Shown here: positions 59,349 through 64,000 of the stretch, piece after piece
How positions within the stretch are numbered: position 1 is the stretch's first letter
Layout: each line of letters opens with the position of its first letter
Source: Acrocarpospora macrocephala
GTDB taxonomy: Bacteria; Actinomycetota; Actinomycetes; Streptosporangiales; Streptosporangiaceae
Direction of reading: 5' to 3'
Assembly: GCF_009687865.1 (NCBI RefSeq)
Contig: NZ_BLAE01000017.1
Coordinates: forward strand, 105,287-169,286
Length of the DNA: 64,000 nt
Notes under the pieces: generated by a model
Databases searched by the model: none
The model's input: the letters and a program-made list of their open reading frames with translations, nothing else
Told to the model about the DNA's origin: nothing
Translations under genes and position numbers: made by a program

Positions 59349-60552
59349 CGCCAGGTTCGGCCGCTTCGTTGCCTTGTCCGGGCGATTGTTCCGGCGTGGG
59401 GTGGCGGGAGTTGGGGACGTGGTCGACGGGTACCGGCATGAGGGCCATCGAGGCCCCCTGCCGAGGCCAGTCGCGGTAGGGCGCGGCCCGGACGCCCTGG
59501 CGTTCGGTGTCGTACGCCCACCATTTGGAAACGAGCCGCCGGAGGATCGACCAGGCGTTGCCTCGGGAGATGCCGTGTTCGGCCATCAGTTGGCGGGTGG
59601 TCAGCCGCTGGTGCGCGACGATCTCTCCAGTACGGATCCTCTCGGCCACGGCCATGGCGATCATCGTGATCTGATCGTGGACGGGCGGCCGTGACGGCAC
59701 CGGAGTGTTGCCGGGGGCGCCGACGACATAGCCCAGGCCGGGGACCAAGCGGATGAGCCCTCGCTCCCGAAGCGCGCGCTGGATGTAGGTGGCGGCTGAG
59801 CCGGGAATGCGGTGCTCCCTCATCAACTGCCGGACGCTGTCCACGCGTGTGCCCTCAGCGAGTTCACCGCCGGCGATCTGCCCGGCCGTCTGCTCGATGA
59901 TCTCCTGGCAGCGCATCCTCACCACGGCTCCGCGAGGACCGCCGCTCCGCACCGGCCGTCGGGGTTCGGGCTCGGCCGTCCCGGGCGCGAGATCGGGAAT
60001 GAGCCCGGGCGGGACCTCGAAGTGCAGACCCGGCACGATCTCGTACGACGGTCCCTGCGACATCTCGCGGATGGCTTGTGACCAGGGCGGCGGCCATGGC
60101 GGAGGGTCGTCGGGGTTGTGGTCTCGCGCGTTCAGGCGGAGCCAGACCACCCGTCTCGTGTCCTGGTCGCGGTAGCCCCAGTTGTCGGCGATCTGGTCGA
60201 CCAGGCGCAGTCCGCGCCCGCCGAGGCGTTCCACGTCGGTGGGAAGCCGTAGGTGCGGGGCGCTGGTGGCCGACCCGTCGTCGGTCACGTTGACATAGAT
60301 GGTGTCTTGGTAGCTCGCGACCGCGACGGTGACCTCCCCGTTCGGGTTGCGGCCCGAGTCCGAGTGGCGCACCGAATTAGAAACCAGTTCGGTGACGACC
60401 AGTGCCAGGTCATCCAGCCGGTCATCGGCCACACCGGCGAACAGCGCGCGAGCGAACTTCCGCGCGCTCGGCGCCGCGTGCGGTTGCCCGGGAAGGTCGA
60501 TGACACCCAGCAAGGTGATGGGTGATCCCTGGATGGATTTGGTCTCTGCCAT
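59263..60552 (-). CDS. HATPase fused to two GntR-type winged-helix domains
   Basis: The 429-residue protein has residues about 15-150 as an RsbW/SpoIIAB-like HATPase (LDDLALVVTELVSNSVRHSD, YVNVTDDGSATSAPHLRLPT, GGRGLRLVDQIADNWGYRDQ). A Pro-rich linker follows, then two GntR-like HTHs: GELAEGTRVDSVRQLMREHR with SAATYIQRALRERGLIRLVP, and GEIVAHQRLTTRQLMAEHGI with GNAWSILRRLVSKWWAYDTE. The combination suggests ATP-dependent switching or anti-sigma-like binding coupled to DNA binding. It starts with an ATG at 60552 behind GAGGT, divergent from the UTRA protein at 60781. Confidence 0.8.
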   Translation of the reverse strand: MAETKSIQGSPITLLGVIDLPGQPHAAPSARKFARALFAGVADDRLDDLALVVTELVSNSVRHSDSGRNPNGEVTVAVASYQDTIYVNVTDDGSATSAPHLRLPTDVERLGGRGLRLVDQIADNWGYRDQDTRRVVWLRLNARDHNPDDPPPWPPPWSQAIREMSQGPSYEIVPGLHFEVPPGLIPDLAPGTAEPEPRRPVRSGGPRGAVVRMRCQEIIEQTAGQIAGGELAEGTRVDSVRQLMREHRIPGSAATYIQRALRERGLIRLVPGLGYVVGAPGNTPVPSRPPVHDQITMIAMAVAERIRTGEIVAHQRLTTRQLMAEHGISRGNAWSILRRLVSKWWAYDTERQGVRAAPYRDWPRQGASMALMPVPVDHVPNSRHPTPEQSPGQGNEAAEPGDVRPPVLQTVSSIADADGRRADRGWAVR

Positions 60553-60671
60553 AGGTCTGGACCTCGATTCTTGTCAAGGGCTAGGCGAGCACGGTGCAAC
60601 GCGGACATACAGGCGGTCGAGTGGATTCGTGGCTTGGTGGGGCCTCCCGTTCCACTACTCGCTAGACCGTA

Positions 60672-60741
60672 TTACTTTTCGCGAATAGCATCAAGCATAT
60701 GAAGGCAGTGGATCCTGATCGCATGGTGCGAAAAGCAGTAA
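60672..60741. promoter_or_regulatory. Spaced inverted repeat in the divergent regulator promoter region
   Basis: TTACTTTTCGCG (60672-60683) is matched on the other strand by TGCGAAAAGCAGTAA (60727-60741), with a two-base insertion in the right arm. It lies in the 228-bp AT-richer gap between the HATPase-GntR gene and the UTRA gene, where an operator serving both directions would be expected. Confidence 0.4.
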
Positions 60742-60780
60742 GGTATTCAGCGGTGCTGATCACCAAAGGAGTGGGGAACT

Positions 60781-61323
60781 GTGACTAGTGACCAGTGGGT
60801 AAGCACTTCGGTGCCCTACCTACGCCCCCGAACGCTTGAGCAGAGGGAGGCGTGGGCCGAGCAGGCGGCTTCAGCTGGTCGTCGCGGTACTCAGCGCATC
60901 GTGGAGGCGGGCGAGGTCACCCCTTCCGATCTTGTAGCTGAGCTGCTCCGGCTCCGCTCCGGTGAGGCAGCGGTGGTCCGGCGACGAGTGATCTACCTCG
61001 ATGACACCCCCATCGAAATGACCGACTCGTACTATCCGGCCGCCATCGCCCGCGGGTCCGCGTTGACCGACCCGCAGCCGATCCGTGGAGGCGCGGTCAC
61101 GTTGCTAGCCAGCCTCGGACACCTTGGTCGGCGTGTGGTCGAGGAGGTAGCAGCGCGGCTCCCCACCGAGCAGGAGCGGCATGTCCTTACCATCGATACC
61201 GGTGATCCGATCTTGATGCTTACCCGTGTTGTCTTCGATAGCCACGACGAGCCGATCCAAGCCGACGTGATGATCGCCCCTGCGCGTGCCCAGCGTCTGC
61301 GGTACGAGATGGTGATCGGATGA
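60781..61323 (+). CDS. UTRA-only protein (GntR effector domain without HTH)
   Basis: The 180-residue protein contains only the UTRA ligand-binding fold: LVAELLRLRSGEAAVVRRRV, LDDTPIEMTDSYYPAAIARG, GAVTLLASLGHLGRRVVEEV and the closing DEPIQADVMIAPARAQRLRY. The N-terminal 30 residues (VPYLRPRTLEQREAWAEQAA) are not a winged helix. It probably binds a ligand and could pair with the next gene, whose start overlaps its stop (ATGA). AAAGGAGTGGGG precedes the GTG start. Confidence 0.82.
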   Translation: MTSDQWVSTSVPYLRPRTLEQREAWAEQAASAGRRGTQRIVEAGEVTPSDLVAELLRLRSGEAAVVRRRVIYLDDTPIEMTDSYYPAAIARGSALTDPQPIRGGAVTLLASLGHLGRRVVEEVAARLPTEQERHVLTIDTGDPILMLTRVVFDSHDEPIQADVMIAPARAQRLRYEMVIG

Positions 61324-62081
61324 GTGCTCGGTTCGTCGATCCGCGCCCGATACATCAGCGTATTGCTGCAGATCTTCGCGATGAGATCTTGTCGGGGCAA
61401 CTCGCGCCAGGAGAGAATTTGCCCTCAACTCTCCAGCTCACAACGCGTTTTGGCGCCTCGAATGCCACGATTCAGAAGGCTCTGAAGGCGTTGAAAGAGG
61501 AAGGGCTGGTAGTAGGCCGGGCGGGGGCGAACGTCAGCGTGCGGCCGCACCGGCAGCGCACGATGCGGCCAGCCGACCACATAGCTCCAACGGCGGCTGG
61601 TGAGCCGTACCGGTGGATCGCCGATGCCGAGCAGCGTGGCTGGCAGGCCAGCAGCACGCTGCTGCACGTCGGCGAAGTGGAACCTCCGCCTGATGTCGCA
61701 TCGGCCCTGGAACTAGCTGACGGAGGCACCGCGCTTCTGCGTGGCCAACTGCTCACTCTCGATGGGGAGTCGGCGGAACTGGTGACGTCGTATTACCCGG
61801 TCGAGCTTGCCCGGGGCACCGCCATGATGGAACGTCGCAAGATTCGAGGCGGCACGCCGACCCTGCTGGCGAGTTTGGGCTATCCGCCCCGCCAGTGCGT
61901 GGACCTGGTCTCGGCGCGGGTCCCCACCCAGGAGCAATACGAGCTCCTGCAACTGCCCAGTGAGCTGCCGATCCTGCGGACCTTCCGCGTCGTTTACAGC
62001 GACGACGAGCGACCCATCGAGGTAACGATCATGGCAAAGGCCGCTCACCTGTACGAGCTTCGGTACGCGTTCGGAAGTTGA
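61320..62081 (+). CDS. GntR/HutC-type regulator with UTRA domain
   Basis: The 253-residue protein has an N-terminal wHTH (PIHQRIAADLRDEILSGQLA, GENLPSTLQLTTRFGASNAT, IQKALKALKEEGLVVGRAGA) and a C-terminal UTRA domain (ESAELVTSYYPVELARGTAM, GGTPTLLASLGYPPRQCVDL, ERPIEVTIMAKAAHLYELRY) related to that of the preceding protein. It is coupled to it by ATGA. The full-length and UTRA-only proteins probably form a mixed dimer in which only one partner binds DNA (inference). Confidence 0.88.
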   Translation: MSARFVDPRPIHQRIAADLRDEILSGQLAPGENLPSTLQLTTRFGASNATIQKALKALKEEGLVVGRAGANVSVRPHRQRTMRPADHIAPTAAGEPYRWIADAEQRGWQASSTLLHVGEVEPPPDVASALELADGGTALLRGQLLTLDGESAELVTSYYPVELARGTAMMERRKIRGGTPTLLASLGYPPRQCVDLVSARVPTQEQYELLQLPSELPILRTFRVVYSDDERPIEVTIMAKAAHLYELRYAFGS

Positions 62082-62170
62082 CGGCCCGCGTTTGTTTGGT
62101 TGGGGCGGGAGAGAGGTGGCACGCATCTGTTCCAGATCGTTTCGGCCGGATCGCTGAGAAACACTGAGAC

Positions 62171-63040
62171 TCAGGGAACGGCTGCGCGGTAGATGTCCTT
62201 GGTGAGTTTGGTGATCTTTTTGGTTGCGTCGTGCCAGGGGGTGGTCTGGGTGGTGAGGAGGACCAGGATGTAGCGGTTGCCGAGGACGCCGGTGGTGTGG
62301 AGGACCGGGTTGGTGAAGTCGACGTCGGCGGAGGATGTTCTGGCGCGGACGCATTTGGAGGGGGGGACGGAGCCGTAGCCGGACCAGCCTTGCTTGATGG
62401 CCCAGGGCTTGGGGACGGCTCGGGGGATGCCGAAATATTGGTCGAAGCCGTCGCTGCCGCATTGGTCGGCTTTGCGGAGCTGGGTGAGGATGGTGGTGCG
62501 GACCTTGGGGTCGGCTTTTTCGAGGATGTAGCGGTAGACCTTGGCGATGTCGAGGGCGCTGATGGCGGTGTAGCCCCAGAAGCCGGGTTTGTCGGCGGGC
62601 GGGGGGCTGGTGTCGGTCAGGCCGATGCGCTTGGCCATCCGGAGGATGATCTTGCCTTGGCCGCCGCGGCGCCAGAGGGCGGTGGCCGCGTTGTCGTCGC
62701 TGACCCGGAGCATCGGCTGGAGCAGGGCGAGGTCGGGCTTGGCGACGTCTTCCAGGTGGTCGATGGCGATGAGAAGTTTGACCACCGAGGCGGAGCGGAA
62801 CCGTTTGTGAACGTTCCGGTACACGGTCACCTTGCGAAGTTCGCGGTCGAACACCACGTATCCGGCGGTCACTCCCTTGGGGACGAGCACGGGCTTGCGC
62901 GCGGTCGGGGAGGGCGATGGCGTGGCCGCGGAGACGAACGAGGCCGCCTTCGCGACCGGAACTTCCGCCTCGGGCGCGCAGCCGGCGACAGCGGGAGCGG
63001 AAAGAAGTAGGGCAACGGAGGCCACCATGGTCGGGCGCAC
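62171..63040 (-). CDS. Lipoprotein of the class A beta-lactamase/transpeptidase-like fold
   Basis: The 289-residue protein has a lipobox-type signal (VALLLSAPAVAGCAPEAEVP), a Ser/Pro/Thr linker, and a catalytic domain with SASVVKLLIAIDHL (SxxK), MLRVSDDNAATALW (SDN-like) and a late KQGWSGYG (K-x-G). It lacks an obvious class A omega-loop ExxLN, so it is more probably a PBP-like or esterase-like serine enzyme at the cell surface than a drug-hydrolysing beta-lactamase. The first codons allow GTG at 63040 or a later ATG. Confidence 0.8.
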   Translation of the reverse strand: MRPTMVASVALLLSAPAVAGCAPEAEVPVAKAASFVSAATPSPSPTARKPVLVPKGVTAGYVVFDRELRKVTVYRNVHKRFRSASVVKLLIAIDHLEDVAKPDLALLQPMLRVSDDNAATALWRRGGQGKIILRMAKRIGLTDTSPPPADKPGFWGYTAISALDIAKVYRYILEKADPKVRTTILTQLRKADQCGSDGFDQYFGIPRAVPKPWAIKQGWSGYGSVPPSKCVRARTSSADVDFTNPVLHTTGVLGNRYILVLLTTQTTPWHDATKKITKLTKDIYRAAVP

Positions 63041-63216
63041 GCGCCAAAGTTAGCCGACGATCGGAATTCGTCGCGCCGATATGAACCACTTTCGGCCCTC
63101 GCGGCCAATCAACGGACAGCAACCGCCCCAGCCGAGGCCAGTTGATGATGCCGTCCCCGATCGGCTTTTCGTTTGTTCGCTCGTGGAGCGACCTATGCCA
63201 CTAACCTTCTGTGCTC

Positions 63217-64000
63217 ATGGTGCTACTGCGGGTCATCGCATCCTTCTTCCTGTTATTGCCGCCGATTCCTAGCGCGGAAATCGGTCAGTTGCTGGGAATT
63301 CCCGCGTATTTCGCGCCCGAGACCTGGGATCGCCTGAGTGGCCCAGGAATCGCGGTGGCCAATCCGGTATCCGGACCGGGGCGTACCGTCGATCTGGAAC
63401 TCGCGAACGCCATGCGCGCGGCGCACGAGCGCGGCGTCACCGTGCTCGGGTACGTGACAACCGCATACCTGGGCAGAACCGGACGGGCAACCCGGTTCGG
63501 CGAGACCGATTCCGCCGCCTGGCTGGCCCAGACCCAGCAGGAGATCGCCGCCTGGTATCGCTTGTACGGTGCTCACGGCCTGGCCGGAATCTTCCTGGAC
63601 GAGGTCGCCGACGACTGCCCCTCCGCCCCCGGCTACCGCGACCTGCGCACCTTCACCCGCCGCTACGACCCGGCCGCCCGCACGGCCGCCAACCCCGGCG
63701 CCGGCGTGCCCGAATGTTTCTCCGACGCCGCCGACATCCTCCTCTCCTTCGAAGGCGACCTGGCCACCTACCGCGGCTGGCAACCCCCACCCTGGCAACT
63801 CACCCAGGACCCCCGCCGCTTCTGGCACCTCGTCCACGACGCCCCCACCCCCACCGAGGCCATCAACCTAGGCAAACAACGCAACGCCGGCTACATGTAC
63901 GTCACCCCCGACGTCCTCCCCAACCCCTGGGACACCCTCCCCGACGACCAGTACCTCACCACCGAGAAGTCGGCGGCCACCGCCCCCGACACCATCCCCC
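63217..64000 (+). CDS. Secreted spherulin-4-like protein, runs off the window
   Basis: At least 261 codons are open to the window end. A short signal-like start (MVLLRVIASFFLLLPPIPSA) is followed by a TIM-barrel-like domain: GQLLGIPAYFAPETWDRLSG, MRAAHERGVTVLGYVTTAYL, HGLAGIFLDEVADDCPSAPG and INLGKQRNAGYMYVTPDVLP. These are the marks of the spherulation-specific family 4 group, relatives of glycoside-hydrolase-like proteins, with Asp-Glu in FLDEV as the likely active acids. No good ribosome site is visible. Codon 13 is TTA (63253-63255), rare in such GC-rich genomes. Confidence 0.75.
   Translation, partial: MVLLRVIASFFLLLPPIPSAEIGQLLGIPAYFAPETWDRLSGPGIAVANPVSGPGRTVDLELANAMRAAHERGVTVLGYVTTAYLGRTGRATRFGETDSAAWLAQTQQEIAAWYRLYGAHGLAGIFLDEVADDCPSAPGYRDLRTFTRRYDPAARTAANPGAGVPECFSDAADILLSFEGDLATYRGWQPPPWQLTQDPRRFWHLVHDAPTPTEAINLGKQRNAGYMYVTPDVLPNPWDTLPDDQYLTTEKSAATAPDTIP

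Noticed and set aside
62171..63040. A genuine class A beta-lactamase resistance gene
   Set aside because: SxxK and SDN-like motifs are present but the omega-loop glutamate motif is not evident, and it is a lipoprotein with a late K-x-G; a PBP-like enzyme is more likely.

Overview
The window is GC-rich (about 70% by eye) with many GTG starts, stop/start overlaps and strong third-position G/C. It carries F420-dependent enzymes, an ECF sigma/anti-sigma pair, secreted GH43 arabinanases with a ricin-type lectin domain, DUF6461 and septum-formation-type proteins, and HATPase/GntR regulators. Together these point to the chromosome of a filamentous actinomycete, most likely Streptosporangiaceae-like (inference; no rRNA or tRNA is visible to test it).

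Layout. 1-5016: redox and MarR cassette (NmrA-like proteins, F420/FMN enzymes), an IS256-type transposase remnant and a probable decayed gene. 5183-11662: DUF234-type ATPase with a PD-(D/E)XK-like tail, macro-domain protein, DUF6461 protein, and a large PLD/DEAD/DUF3427 helicase. 11740-20256: a complete, translationally coupled type II Wadjet operon (jetABCD, minus strand), preceded by a scrap of a DUF1998-like gene. 20551-28527: small unknowns, a secreted purple-acid-phosphatase-like enzyme, a Ni/Co exporter with its partner, a MazG-like pyrophosphohydrolase, a nuclease-DUF2075 ATPase and trpF. 28543-36917: marR/doxX, two GH43 arabinan-degrading enzymes, a methyltransferase with an unknown partner, a secreted RCC1 propeller, and an ECF sigma factor with its anti-sigma factor. 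37001-42636: coupled FMN oxidase, sulfotransferase and atypical P450, two membrane proteins, and an adenylate-forming ligase containing a 63-bp tandem repeat. 42771-44206: a 19-repeat type I-E-like CRISPR array without visible cas genes, its probable leader, degenerate repeats, and a fragment of a second ligase copy. 44207-50984: a MocR-type regulator lacking its PLP lysine, a TPR-like protein, an ActP/DUF485 pair and NAD kinase. 51139-58592: a three-gene membrane OB protein/flotillin/giant AAA ATPase unit. 58617-62081: two HATPase-winged-helix fusion proteins opposite a UTRA-only protein and a GntR/UTRA regulator. 62171-64000: a beta-lactamase-fold lipoprotein and a partial spherulin-4-like protein.

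How the parts work together. Much of 5-28 kb reads as a defence island, with one clearly recognisable system (Wadjet II, which acts on plasmids) and several NTPase/nuclease proteins of unproven role. The most unusual signals are these. A 33-nt CRISPR spacer is identical to part of the ligase gene next to the array. The flotillin/giant-ATPase operon is poorly understood. The HATPase-GntR locus has a split regulator layout. The MocR protein has a degraded cofactor site.
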